Positions 9,316 to 18,413 of a stretch of DNA of 64,000 nt are shown piece by piece. Every line of letters starts with the position of its first letter. The first letter of the stretch is position 1. The DNA is taken from contig CBDCYR010000012.1 of NCBI GenBank assembly GCA_965224275.1, positions 372,001 through 436,000 of the forward strand, read 5' to 3'. The position numbers were made by a program, and so were the translations under genes. The DNA is from CAUZWH01 sp965224275 (lineage in GTDB: Bacteria > Pseudomonadota > Alphaproteobacteria > SHVV01). Under the pieces are notes generated by a model. It searched no databases, was not told the origin of the DNA, and saw only the letters and a program-made list of their open reading frames with translations.

Positions 9316-9541
9316 GGAACTGTTTCCATAGGTAGAATGACACCCGCAAACCCTGCGGGGCCGCTTCAATACTCCACTTTGGACTAGTTTATAACCAAAT
9401 TATGGGATCGAATCGCGTTCTCGATAGCGTCTTTTGGTGTGGCCTCCGTAATTGTACGGTTCGGGGGCGGGTAACCTACTGAAATATCGACTAAACTAAA
9501 GCCACAGAGCGACAGACCGCGGTAGCGAGAGGAACAAATCA

Positions 9542-12500
9542 TTGGCCGAAACAGCCATTGAAACGCCAGAAATCAAGCGCGACCCGGTCGAGGGTGTCGC
9601 GGGCGGTCCCGAGCAGCGGCCGGTTCGTTTCGTCACTGCCGCCAGTCTCTACGACGGTCATGACGCCTCGATCAACATCATCCGCCGCGTCCTGCAAGGT
9701 ACCGGTGCGGAGGTCATTCATCTTGGCCACAACCGGTCCGTCGACGAAATCGTATCAGCTGCGATTCAGGAAGATGCCCACGCCATCGCGGTGAGTTCCT
9801 ATCAGGGCGGACACGTCGAATTTTTTAAGTACATGATCGATCTCTTGCGCGAACGGGGCGCCCCACAAGTAAAGGTTTTTGGCGGTGGTGGCGGCGTTAT
9901 CGTTGCCGAGGAGGTCAGCGAACTCGAGGCCTACGGCGTGGCGCGAATCTATTCGCCCGAGGATGGCCAGCGGCTCGGACTGCAAGGGGTCATCGATGAC
10001 ATGCTGAGCCATGTGGACACCGATCTCGCGCGTCACGTTCCCGCTAGCCTCGATGGTTTGGTGAGCGGAGATCGCAATGTGCTGGCACGGCTGATCACCA
10101 GCATTGAGGCGCACACCTTATCGGATCAAATGCTGCACGCCATAACCGCGCAAGCGGCGATGATCGAGGGCGTTCCAGTGGTCGGCGTCACGGGAACCGG
10201 TGGTGCCGGTAAGTCGTCGTTCACCGATGAGATCATTCGTCGTTTTCGAACCGACAAACCCGACATCGCCATCGCGATCCTGGCGGTCGATCCGTCGAGA
10301 CGTCGCACCGGCGGTGCTTTGCTAGGCGATCGAATTCGCATGAATGCGATCGCCGCGCCGGGGATCTATATGCGCTCGTTGGCAACCCGCGGTTCCGAGC
10401 GAGAAGTTGCGCCGAATCTAGGCGAGATCATTGCGGCCTGTAAGTTGGGTGGTTTTGATCTTGTGTTTGTCGAGACCGCCGGCATTGGCCAAGGCGACGC
10501 AGCAATCGTGCCCCTGGTCGACGCTTCGATTTACGTCATGACGCCGGAGTTCGGGGCCGCGAGCCAACTCGAGAAAATCGACATGCTCGATTTCGCCGAC
10601 ATCGTCGCCATCAACAAATTTGATCGGCACGGCGCGCCAGACGCAATTCGTGACGTTCGCAAACAGATCCTGCGCAATCGCGAACAGTTTGATCGCACGC
10701 CAGAGGACATGCCGGTGTTTGGGACCGTTGCGGCAAAGTTCAACGACGATGGAACAACCGCCCTCTACCGCCACCTGTTGGAGGTATTGACGCAAGCCAA
10801 CATCATTGATTGGCAAAGCGAACTCGAGGGCGCGGCGAGTCGAACATCGAGCGATCGTACCAGCATCATTCCGTCGGACCGGCGCCGTTATTTGAGCGAA
10901 GTGACGGCAACCGTTCGCGACTACCACGCCAACGCCGAGCTACAGGTGCAGATTGCCCGTGAGCGCCAGCACTTGGTTGAGAGCCGCAAGATGCTGGCTC
11001 TGAGCGGCGGCAGCAAGAACACCGACGACATTGACCGACTCATAGCTGATCGTGAGGCGGCGCTCGATGCTGCCAGTCGGACGCTACTCGATGATTGGCC
11101 ACAAACCCGAACCCGCTACCAAGCTGACGAGTTCGTGGTCTTGCTGGGTGACCGTGAGGTTCGCACGCCACTGACGCATACGACGCTATCGGGCTCGACG
11201 ATCCCCAAGGTGGCCCTGCCTCCCTATGACGATCACGGACCGTTGCTTGCCTGGCTGCTGCGCGAAAACGTTCCCGGCATGTTTCCCTATACGTCCGGCG
11301 TCTTTCCGTTCAAACGCGAGGGCGAAGATCCGACGCGGATGTTTGCGGGCGAGGGCGATCCTCAGCGCACGAATGATCGTTTCAAATATTTATCCAAGGA
11401 ATCTGCTGCAAAACGGCTGTCGACCGCGTTCGATTCAGTGACGCTGTACGGTGCCGACCCGGACGAACGCCCCGATATCTACGGCAAGGTGGGGACCTCC
11501 GGCGTATCGATCGCGACGCTGGACGATATGAAAGTGCTTTATGACGGATTCGATCTCTGTGACCCGTCGACATCGGTCTCGATGACGATTAACGGTCCGG
11601 CGCCGACGATCCTGGCAATGTTCGTCAGTGCGGCGATAGATCAGCGAATAGCTGGATTCGAAGCCGAAAATGGGCGCTTGCCCGACAATGACGAGGCCGC
11701 CGAAATCCGAACCTATGTCCATGAAAATGTGCGCGGTACGGTCCAGGCCGATATCCTCAAGGAGGACCAGGGTCAGAACACTTGCCTGTTCTCAACCGAG
11801 TTCAGCCTCAAGGTAATGGGCGATATCCAGGCTTACTTTATCGACCACAATGTGATGAATTTTTACTCGGTCTCGATATCGGGTTACCACATCGCCGAAG
11901 CCGGCGCGAACCCGATCTCGCAGTTGGCCTTCACGCTGGCGAATGGCTTCACCTATGTCGAAGCCTACCGGGCGCGAGCGATGCGGGTTGACGATTTTGC
12001 GGCAAATTTTTCATTCTTCTTTTCCGCCGGAATGGATCCCGAATACAGCGTCCTCGGCCGGGTGGCTCGGCGTATTTGGGCCGTTGCGATGCGGGACAAG
12101 TATGGCGCCAACGAGCGAAGCCAAAAACTCAAATATCACAGCCAGACTTCGGGCCGGTCGCTGCACGCGCAGGAATATTCGTTCAACGATATTCGTACGA
12201 CGTTGCAGGCATTGATCGCGACTTACGACAATACCAACAGCCTGCACACCAACGCCTACGACGAGGCCATCACCACCCCGACCGAAGAATCGGTGCGTCG
12301 GGCGATGGCGATTCAGCACATCATCAACCAGGAGTGGGGGCTGGCTAAAAACGAAAACCCCAATCAGGGGTCGTTCATTATCGAGCAGCTAACCGATCTA
12401 GTTGAGGAAGCCGTGCTCGTGGAGTTCGACCGCATCAATGAGCGGGGCGGTGTGCTCGGCGCCATGGAGACCGGCTACCAGCGAGGCAAGATCCAGGATG

Positions 12501-12835
12501 AATCGTTGCATTATGAGATGAAAAAACACGATGGCAGCCTCCCCATTATTGGCGTGAATACCTTCCGCAATCCACATGGCGATACCGATGCGGGTGGCGG
12601 TGTTCAGTTGCAACGCTCAACCGAGGGCGAGAAGCAATCGCAGATTGCGCGTTTGCGAGACTTTCACGCCCGCCACGCCGATCAAGCACCAGCAATGCTG
12701 ACTCACCTCAAGCAGACCGCACTGCGTGGTGAGAACGTTTTTGCGGTGTTGATGGACGCGGTGCGCTGCTGCTCGCTTGGTCAGATCACCAACGCCTTGT
12801 TTGAGGTCGGTGGGCAATATCGACGGAACACCTAG
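9542..12835 (+). CDS. icmF: Fused isobutyryl-CoA mutase (IcmF), B12-dependent
   Basis: This 1097-residue protein joins three parts. First is a B12-binding domain (about 28-160; YDGHDASINIIRR with H40 as the probable cobalt ligand, and SSYQGGH). Second is a MeaI-like G-protein chaperone domain (P-loop GTGGAGKSS at 218-226). Third is the TIM-barrel acyl-CoA mutase domain (about 560-1095). That order is diagnostic of IcmF rather than methylmalonyl-CoA mutase. The substrate loop reads GMFPYTSGVFPFKRE, with Phe where methylmalonyl-CoA mutase has Tyr, consistent with isobutyryl/n-butyryl-CoA isomerisation. The start is TTG at 9542, preceded by AGAGGAA about 10 bases upstream. It is transcribed divergently from hemB. 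Related acyl-CoA substrates such as pivalyl- or isovaleryl-CoA remain possible. Confidence 0.92.
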   Translation: MAETAIETPEIKRDPVEGVAGGPEQRPVRFVTAASLYDGHDASINIIRRVLQGTGAEVIHLGHNRSVDEIVSAAIQEDAHAIAVSSYQGGHVEFFKYMIDLLRERGAPQVKVFGGGGGVIVAEEVSELEAYGVARIYSPEDGQRLGLQGVIDDMLSHVDTDLARHVPASLDGLVSGDRNVLARLITSIEAHTLSDQMLHAITAQAAMIEGVPVVGVTGTGGAGKSSFTDEIIRRFRTDKPDIAIAILAVDPSRRRTGGALLGDRIRMNAIAAPGIYMRSLATRGSEREVAPNLGEIIAACKLGGFDLVFVETAGIGQGDAAIVPLVDASIYVMTPEFGAASQLEKIDMLDFADIVAINKFDRHGAPDAIRDVRKQILRNREQFDRTPEDMPVFGTVAAKFNDDGTTALYRHLLEVLTQANIIDWQSELEGAASRTSSDRTSIIPSDRRRYLSEVTATVRDYHANAELQVQIARERQHLVESRKMLALSGGSKNTDDIDRLIADREAALDAASRTLLDDWPQTRTRYQADEFVVLLGDREVRTPLTHTTLSGSTIPKVALPPYDDHGPLLAWLLRENVPGMFPYTSGVFPFKREGEDPTRMFAGEGDPQRTNDRFKYLSKESAAKRLSTAFDSVTLYGADPDERPDIYGKVGTSGVSIATLDDMKVLYDGFDLCDPSTSVSMTINGPAPTILAMFVSAAIDQRIAGFEAENGRLPDNDEAAEIRTYVHENVRGTVQADILKEDQGQNTCLFSTEFSLKVMGDIQAYFIDHNVMNFYSVSISGYHIAEAGANPISQLAFTLANGFTYVEAYRARAMRVDDFAANFSFFFSAGMDPEYSVLGRVARRIWAVAMRDKYGANERSQKLKYHSQTSGRSLHAQEYSFNDIRTTLQALIATYDNTNSLHTNAYDEAITTPTEESVRRAMAIQHIINQEWGLAKNENPNQGSFIIEQLTDLVEEAVLVEFDRINERGGVLGAMETGYQRGKIQDESLHYEMKKHDGSLPIIGVNTFRNPHGDTDAGGGVQLQRSTEGEKQSQIARLRDFHARHADQAPAMLTHLKQTALRGENVFAVLMDAVRCCSLGQITNALFEVGGQYRRNT

Positions 12836-12921
12836 CCGCTCCCCGGCGGGGCTACTCAAACAGGCCGGCGTTTCGAAGCGTTAGGCCGGTCGGTCAATAC
12901 CGGCAGATGATCAAGCGCTTC

Positions 12922-12936
12922 TTTACAATTCTTTAC
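12922..12936 (-). promoter_or_regulatory. Candidate CpxR-type operator, GTAAA-N5-GTAAA
   Basis: On the minus strand this 15-mer reads GTAAAGAATTGTAAA, a perfect tandem GTAAA-N5-GTAAA, which is the consensus CpxR box known from enterobacteria. It lies 84 bp before the ATG of a Spy/CpxP-like gene that is followed directly by an OmpR-type regulator and a sensor kinase. A possible -10 hexamer TAGATA sits at 12970-12975, which would place the site about 50 bp upstream of a transcription start. Binding is inferred, not shown. Confidence 0.6.
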
Positions 12937-13019
12937 CTGCTCTAGATGGGCCAGAAACCGTGCGCTCTTTAGATAAAGTCATGGGTTTTATCGAACCCGA
13001 GCTTTCATAGGAGCAATAA

Positions 13020-13550
13020 ATGTCTGATCCCAACACCACGCCGATCGCACCGACCAACTGGCGTCGCCGGTTGCGCCTTTCGCTGATTGCCGCTCTCGCG
13101 ATCTTGTTGGTGGGTGCCGGCGTCGGCGCCTTCACGCAGGGCAATGCGTTTGGCCGCATGGGGTGGCACGGCCACGGCATGTGGAATGACCCCGCACGTG
13201 TCGACGAGGGTGTCGAGCGTCTGATCAAGCACCTTGCGATCGAGATCGATGCAACGCCCGACCAGCAGGAGAAGCTGACCGTGCTGGCGAAAGCTGCGGC
13301 CAAGGATCTGTTGCCGTTGCGCCAGGAAATGCGAACGGCAGGTCACGACGCGGCAGCGCTGCTAACTGCTGCGACGATCGACCGCGCTGCAATCGAGCAA
13401 CTTCGTGCGGCACGATTGCAGTCGATCCAGCAGGCGAGCACGCGTATGTCCGAATTCCTGGCTGACGCGGCCGAGGTGCTAACGGTCGAGCAACGCAAGG
13501 AACTGGCGGATCGTGTTGCCGAACATCGTAAGCACCGGCACGATCGCTAA
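13020..13550 (+). CDS. Spy/CpxP-like periplasmic protein
   Basis: The 176-residue protein has an N-terminal membrane or signal segment (about 18-40, RRLRLSLIAALAILLVGAG). A His-rich stretch (GMGWHGHGMW region) precedes an all-helical domain with two LTxxQ-like repeats, IDATPDQQEKL and LTVEQRKEL, and a basic His-rich tail. This is the Spy/CpxP fold pattern of periplasmic chaperones and negative regulators of Cpx-type kinases. The ATG follows AGGAGCAATAA closely, a good ribosome-binding site. The gene lies 50 bp upstream of the response regulator gene, behind a candidate CpxR box. The His-rich segments suggest possible metal binding. CnrX-like metal sensing is an alternative reading. Confidence 0.7.
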   Translation: MSDPNTTPIAPTNWRRRLRLSLIAALAILLVGAGVGAFTQGNAFGRMGWHGHGMWNDPARVDEGVERLIKHLAIEIDATPDQQEKLTVLAKAAAKDLLPLRQEMRTAGHDAAALLTAATIDRAAIEQLRAARLQSIQQASTRMSEFLADAAEVLTVEQRKELADRVAEHRKHRHDR

Positions 13551-13600
13551 CCGCGCCGCGCAGCTAGCGGCGGTCGGCCGCGGAACGTATAAGCGACCTC

Positions 13601-14287
13601 GTGGCTGACCGCATACTCCTGATAGAAGATGATCCTCGTCTCGCCGAGATGATAAGCGAGTATCTCGGCGAGGCCGGGTTTCATGTCGCCCATGCCGCCA
13701 ACGGAACCGATGGGCTCGCCCGACAAGAGCGTGAGCCCTTCGACGTTCTGATCCTCGACCTCATGCTCCCCGATATGGATGGCCTCGATGTCTGCCGTGC
13801 CGTGCGCGCGAAAAGTGAGATACCAATTCTCATGCTGACCGCGCGTGGCGACGCAATGGATCGTGTGGTTGGGTTGGAATTGGGCGCCGATGACTATCTG
13901 CCCAAACCTTTTGAGCCCCGGGAACTTCTCGCACGACTGCGCGCGATTCTACGACGCGGCAAGAGTGTCTCGACCAGCGATATCCTGCATTTCGGTCGTC
14001 TGGAAATAGACCGCGCTGCCCGCGAGATTCGCGTTGACGGTGACCACCGGCCTCTTACCAGCCATCAATTTGCGCTTATCCTGGCGCTGGCGGAACATCC
14101 CGGTCGTGTGATGTCGCGCGATACCTTGATGGACGCCCTCAAGGGGCAAGCATTTGATGCTTTTGACCGGTCCATCGACGTTCACATTTCACGCATCCGG
14201 GCAGCCATCGAGGACGACCCCAAGACACCACGTCGCATCATAACCGTGCGCGGTGCGGGCTACGTGTTCGCGAAAGCTCAGGACTGA
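13601..14287 (+). CDS. OmpR-family response regulator (CpxR-like)
   Basis: This 228-residue regulator has a receiver domain (1-120) with the acidic pocket EDD at 9-11, the phosphorylation site D53 in LILDLMLPD, and the signalling lysine in DDYLPKPFEP. A winged-helix DNA-binding domain follows (about 130-225), ending in RIITVRGAGYVFAK. It starts with GTG. It lies between the Spy/CpxP-like gene and the kinase gene, whose ATG is 13 bp after this stop, so the three form one operon. Given the GTAAA-N5-GTAAA box upstream of the operon, autoregulation like that of CpxR is likely but inferred. Confidence 0.9.
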   Translation: MADRILLIEDDPRLAEMISEYLGEAGFHVAHAANGTDGLARQEREPFDVLILDLMLPDMDGLDVCRAVRAKSEIPILMLTARGDAMDRVVGLELGADDYLPKPFEPRELLARLRAILRRGKSVSTSDILHFGRLEIDRAAREIRVDGDHRPLTSHQFALILALAEHPGRVMSRDTLMDALKGQAFDAFDRSIDVHISRIRAAIEDDPKTPRRIITVRGAGYVFAKAQD

Positions 14288-14300
14288 CGCCCGCGCATCG

Positions 14301-15563
14301 ATGAAACGCCTCTACTACCAATTCTATCTGACGATCGTCGGTACCCTTGTTTTGGTTGTTATCGTGGGCGGCATACTGTGGAGTTTCGTCGACCACGATG
14401 CGCCGTCCCACCAGAGATACACCCTCATTGGCGAGTTAGTTGCCGCCGCGTTGGCGCCGCCCGATGCGCCGATCTCTGAGCAACGAATCGTTCTCCAACG
14501 TCTGGCGCAACGCCTGGGTACCGATTTGACCCTCTATAATCAGGCGCGCCGCCCGGTCGCGTCGGCGGGACCGCCACTACCGCTACACGCCGACGACCAC
14601 GATCGTGGTGGCTGGCACCACGGCGGTGGCCGTCCCTCGTGGTCGATGCGCCTACCCGACGAACGATGGATCGTTGCCCGTCTGCCCGGCGAGATGCGCT
14701 TTTCCAAGTGGGGGCTTTTGTTTCTGCTCGGCGGCGTCGCCCTGGCTGTCGCTTTGGCGGCGTTCCCGTTGGCCCGGCGCGTGACGCGGCGACTCGAGCG
14801 ATTGCAAAAGGGCGTCGAGCTGCTCGGAGCGGGAGATCTCACGGCGCGGGTGAAAGTCGAGGGCCGCGATGAGGTAGCGCAACTGGCCGAGAGCTTTAAC
14901 GCCGCCGCGGCGCGCATTGAAGATCTCATCGGGGCGCACAAGATGTTGCTGGCAAACGCATCGCACGAGCTGCGAACGCCACTTGCGCGCATACGGTTGG
15001 GTGTTGAACTCCTTGGCGAGAAAGCCGACGCCGGCCGCAAAGCGAATGTAGAAGCCGACATCGCCGAACTCGATCGCCTGATCGGGGAAATCCTGCTGGC
15101 GAGCCGTCTCGATGCCGCAGCGGCGGTCGAGGATCCGGAGGACGTCGACCTCCTCGCTCTGGCAGCGGAAGAGGCCACGCGCTACGAAAACTGTGAGGTC
15201 GGCGGCGACCCCATCATCATTCACGGTGAAGCATCGCTGTTGCGGCGGATGATGCGTAACTTGCTCGACAACGCCGCCCATCATGGTGAGCCGCCGATTC
15301 GTGTAACCGTCGTCAAGCAAATCAGCGACGCGACCGTTAGCGTTTGTGATCAAGGGGACGCGATCCCCGAAGTTGAACGGGAAAGCGTCTTTCTACCCTT
15401 CTATCGCGGTACGGCGACAGGATCTGGAACCGCGGGGTCCGGTTTGGGGCTGTCACTGGTGCAGCAAATTACCCGGCGTCACGGCGGCGAGGTGGTCTAT
15501 CGTGCGGCGGCCGACGGCAACTGCTTCGTGGTTACGCTGCCAACCCCGCCGCGGACTGCGTAA
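14301..15563 (+). CDS. Sensor histidine kinase (CpxA-like)
   Basis: The kinase begins MKRLYYQFYLTIVG. A first membrane segment (about 8-30) leads to a periplasmic region of about 100 residues rich in His and Asp (DDHDRGGWHHGGG). A second membrane segment (about 138-160) is followed by a HAMP linker (RRLERLQKGVELL), the dimerisation/phosphorylation helix with H222 in NASHELRTPLARIR, and an ATPase domain with N, G1 and G2 boxes (NLLDNAAHHG, GSGLGLSLV). The architecture and the neighbouring Spy/CpxP-like gene fit an envelope-stress or metal-responsive sensor. An earlier in-frame start would overlap the regulator gene and is less likely. It converges with the MetF-like gene. Confidence 0.9.
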   Translation: MKRLYYQFYLTIVGTLVLVVIVGGILWSFVDHDAPSHQRYTLIGELVAAALAPPDAPISEQRIVLQRLAQRLGTDLTLYNQARRPVASAGPPLPLHADDHDRGGWHHGGGRPSWSMRLPDERWIVARLPGEMRFSKWGLLFLLGGVALAVALAAFPLARRVTRRLERLQKGVELLGAGDLTARVKVEGRDEVAQLAESFNAAAARIEDLIGAHKMLLANASHELRTPLARIRLGVELLGEKADAGRKANVEADIAELDRLIGEILLASRLDAAAAVEDPEDVDLLALAAEEATRYENCEVGGDPIIIHGEASLLRRMMRNLLDNAAHHGEPPIRVTVVKQISDATVSVCDQGDAIPEVERESVFLPFYRGTATGSGTAGSGLGLSLVQQITRRHGGEVVYRAAADGNCFVVTLPTPPRTA

Positions 15564-15601
15564 CGCTCCGGTCTCGCCACGGTGGCTCAAAGCATTCCGG
15601 G

Positions 15602-16549
15602 TCAGCGCAAGCCCGATTCGTCCAGCACACGAACAATCTCGTGTTCGTCCCGAACCGCCATCAGGTGGACCCCGTCGACGCCGGGTATTTCTCGCATTTG
15701 GTGCATCAACTCGACGCAGATCCGACGGCCCTCCGCGGCAGGTTGGCTGGCTCCTTCCAAGCGATCAACGATCGTGTCCGGTACATCGACGCCGAACAGG
15801 TTGTCGCGCATCCACCGCGCCGATCGGGCTGAACTGATCGGGCCGAGCCCGATAAGCAACCGGACGGTCTCGGCCACGCCGGCCGTTCGCAGGGCAGCGA
15901 CGTAGGCCTCGACCAAGGCCGGCTCAAAGCAGAACTGGGTTTGAACGAACCGGGCGCCGGCACTTATCTTGGCAAGAAGGGGATCGGCTGACCAGGTCGG
16001 CGACGGCTGGACCGGCGTATCGACCGCGCCGATAACGTAGCGCGGGGGATGCTTCTCGATTACGCGGCCGCTCAGCAATACGCCCTCGTCGCGGAGCGTT
16101 GCGGCCATTTTGATTAGACCTAACGTGTCGATGTCGAAAACGCCTTTGGCGTCGGGATGGTCGCCGGCGGTAGGGTCGTCGCCGCGCATGCACAGAATGT
16201 TATGAACCCCAAGCGTCGCGGCGCCCAGCAGGTGGGCCTCGAGGGCAATACGGTTTCGATCTCGGCATGTTATCTGCAGGATCGGCTCGTGACCGTCGCG
16301 GGCAAGCAACGCAGCGGTCGCCAGCGATGACGTATGAACCCTGGCGCCGGCCCCATCGGTGACGTTGACCGCGTCGACCCGGCTGGCGATCGGCCCGGCT
16401 TTCTCAAGCAGATAGTCGGCGCTCGCTGTCGTCGGCGGGCGAAACTCGGCGGTCACGATAAAGCCGCCCTGGTCGAGACGTGCTTCGAAGCGGCTGCTCA
16501 CGCCGCTCGGCGCGACTGCGGCGCCGCCGGTACGCGAATGCTCGTTCAC
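15602..16549 (-). CDS. Methylenetetrahydrofolate reductase family protein
   Basis: The 315-residue protein has the TIM-barrel pattern of MetF. It contains VTAEFRPP near the start, AVNVTDGAGARVHTSS, ILQITCRDRNRIALEAHLLGA, NILCMRGDDP and GARFVQTQFCFE. The expected role is FAD-dependent reduction of 5,10-methylene-THF to 5-methyl-THF. It follows glutaryl-CoA dehydrogenase with only 3 bp between the genes. MetF-like paralogs in alphaproteobacteria can serve C1 catabolism or remain uncharacterised, and no methionine gene or SAM-responsive leader lies nearby, so the precise role is open. The protein is full length. Confidence 0.75.
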   Translation of the reverse strand: MNEHSRTGGAAVAPSGVSSRFEARLDQGGFIVTAEFRPPTTASADYLLEKAGPIASRVDAVNVTDGAGARVHTSSLATAALLARDGHEPILQITCRDRNRIALEAHLLGAATLGVHNILCMRGDDPTAGDHPDAKGVFDIDTLGLIKMAATLRDEGVLLSGRVIEKHPPRYVIGAVDTPVQPSPTWSADPLLAKISAGARFVQTQFCFEPALVEAYVAALRTAGVAETVRLLIGLGPISSARSARWMRDNLFGVDVPDTIVDRLEGASQPAAEGRRICVELMHQMREIPGVDGVHLMAVRDEHEIVRVLDESGLR

Positions 16550-16552
16550 GCC

Positions 16553-17767
16553 TTAGGCCGTGAAGGCTTGGATCCCGGTTTGGGCCCGCCCCAGAATCAG
16601 GGCGTGAACGTCGTGGGTTCCCTCGTAAGTATTAACGGTCTCGAGGTTCAGGAGGTGGCGGATGACGTGATACTCGTCGGCAATCCCGTTGGCGCCGTGC
16701 ATGTCACGGGCGGAACGCGCAACGTCCAAAGACTTGCCGCATGAGTTGCGCTTGACCAGCGACACCATTTCAGGTGTGCCCTGGCCTTCGTCCAACAGTC
16801 GGCCGACGCGCAATGATGCTTGCAAGCTGATGGCGATCTCGGTCTGCATGTCGGCCAGTTTTTTCTGAACCAACTGATTGGCCGCGAGGGGCCGATCGAA
16901 TTGGGTGCGCTCAAGCGTGTAGTCGCGCGCGGCATGCCAGCAGAACTCGGCCGCGCCCAGCGCACCCCAGGCAATGCCGTAGCGCGCCTTGTTAAGACAA
17001 CTGAAGGGTCCACGAAGACCTTTCACCTCGGGGAACATGTTTTCTGCGGGCACGAATACCTCATCCATCGCGATCTGACCCGTGGGCGACGCGCGCAGGC
17101 TGAATTTGCCTTCGATCTTCGGCGCGGTGAGGCCTTTCATTCCTTTTTCGAGAATAAAGCCGCGTATTTTCTGATCGTCGTCTTTGGCCCAGACGACAAA
17201 AACATCCGCGAAAGGCGAATTGGAGATCCAGGTTTTCGACCCGTTGAGACGATAGCCGCCGTCGACAGTGCGGGCGCGCGTTTTCATGCTACCGGGGTCG
17301 GAACCGTGATCGGGTTCTGTGAGACCGAAGCAACCGATCAGTTCCCCGGTGGCGAGTCCCGGGAGGTATTTCTCGCGTTGCGCTTCGGTCCCGAACGTGT
17401 AGATCGGATACATCACCAGGCTCGATTGAACGCTCAACATCGAGCGGTAGCCACTGTCGACCCGCTCGACCTCGCGCGCGATCAATCCGTAACAGACATG
17501 GTTGACGCCAGCGCAGCCGTAGCCCTCGATCGTTGCCCCAAGCATGCCAAGTTCACCCATCTCGGTGAATATGTCGCGATCGAAGGTCTCGTTCCGGAAT
17601 GCCTCGAGGATGCGCGGCATGAGTTTGCCTTGGCAGTAGTCGTGGGCGCTTTGCATGACCAGGCGTTCATCCTCACTGAGCTGGTCGGTGAGGCGAAAGG
17701 GGTCATCCCATTGGAATTTTGGCGTCTCGCTGGCGACGGTCGCCGCCTTGGCAAGGGTGGAATTCAT
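16553..17767 (-). CDS. gcdH: Glutaryl-CoA dehydrogenase
   Basis: This 404-residue acyl-CoA dehydrogenase oxidatively decarboxylates glutaryl-CoA to crotonyl-CoA in lysine and tryptophan degradation. The FAD/substrate motif is GCFGLTEPDHGSDPGSM, then WISNSPFADVFVVWAK. The C-terminal NTYEGTHDVHALILGR carries the catalytic glutamate. HGANGIADEYHVIRH and the CNL-KARYG segment fit GCDH more closely than other acyl-CoA dehydrogenases. The ATG at 17767 follows GGAGACAAG. It is first in a pair with the MetF-like gene. Confidence 0.9.
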   Translation of the reverse strand: MNSTLAKAATVASETPKFQWDDPFRLTDQLSEDERLVMQSAHDYCQGKLMPRILEAFRNETFDRDIFTEMGELGMLGATIEGYGCAGVNHVCYGLIAREVERVDSGYRSMLSVQSSLVMYPIYTFGTEAQREKYLPGLATGELIGCFGLTEPDHGSDPGSMKTRARTVDGGYRLNGSKTWISNSPFADVFVVWAKDDDQKIRGFILEKGMKGLTAPKIEGKFSLRASPTGQIAMDEVFVPAENMFPEVKGLRGPFSCLNKARYGIAWGALGAAEFCWHAARDYTLERTQFDRPLAANQLVQKKLADMQTEIAISLQASLRVGRLLDEGQGTPEMVSLVKRNSCGKSLDVARSARDMHGANGIADEYHVIRHLLNLETVNTYEGTHDVHALILGRAQTGIQAFTA

Positions 17768-17851
17768 CTATCTTGTCTCCGCACGACCGGTTCGAGACCG
17801 GATTTGCTATCAGGCGATTATAGACCAATCGCCGGCGTCCGCGTCGGCCGC

Positions 17852-18259
17852 CTATGGCACAACAGCTGTGACCTCTATTTCAACCTTGGCGCGATCTTCC
17901 AGCAGGTCGGCGACCTGTACCAAAGTCATGGCCGGATAGGCGTCACCCATGACCTCGCGGTAAGCTTTGCCGATGTCGCGAGCGGCAGCGAGGTATTCCT
18001 TTTTGTCGACGACGTACCACGTCATGCGGGTCATGTGCTCGGGGCCGGCACCGCCTTCGGCGAGTACCGTTGCAATGTTGGTAAGCGCTTGGCGAACCTG
18101 ACCGGCAAAATCATCGGTTTCTATTGCTTCTTTAGCGTTCCATCCGATCTGTCCGGCCACGAAAATTTGTTTGCCGGTCGCAGCGATCCCGTTGGCATAG
18201 CCTTTCGGTCGTTTCCAGGCTGCAGGATTCAAAATATCCATTGGTTTTGCCCCTTTCAT
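17852..18259 (-). CDS. RidA family enamine/imine deaminase
   Basis: This 135-residue protein of the YjgF/YER057c/UK114 family opens with MDILNPAAWKRPKGYANGI when read from residue 6. It has FVAGQIGWNAK and GPEHMTRMTWYVVDK, and ends in AKVEIEVTAVVP. RidA proteins hydrolyse reactive enamines or imines released by PLP enzymes such as threonine dehydratase, which is also in this window (2.9-4.1 kb). An internal ATG five codons in (18244) could also be the start. It is an isolated minus-strand gene divergent from hemA. Subfamily paralogs can have other roles, such as chorismatase-like activity, that sequence alone does not settle. Confidence 0.85.
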   Translation of the reverse strand: MKGAKPMDILNPAAWKRPKGYANGIAATGKQIFVAGQIGWNAKEAIETDDFAGQVRQALTNIATVLAEGGAGPEHMTRMTWYVVDKKEYLAAARDIGKAYREVMGDAYPAMTLVQVADLLEDRAKVEIEVTAVVP

Positions 18260-18413
18260 TTCGTTTTCATCGTCCGCGCGACACGGAAGATGGAATGAGT
18301 ACGCTGTTTCAGGCGTTTATCACAATCGGAGACGGGCTCGAAAGACCATCGCTGTTCGACCCTGGATCAAATGTCGACCTATCATGTAGAGTAACGACGG
18401 CAAAGGAATACCG

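Noticed and set aside
14652..15353. Long minus-strand frame opposite the histidine kinase
   Set aside because: The plus strand encodes a complete kinase with all motifs; the antisense frame reflects codon bias in GC-rich DNA.
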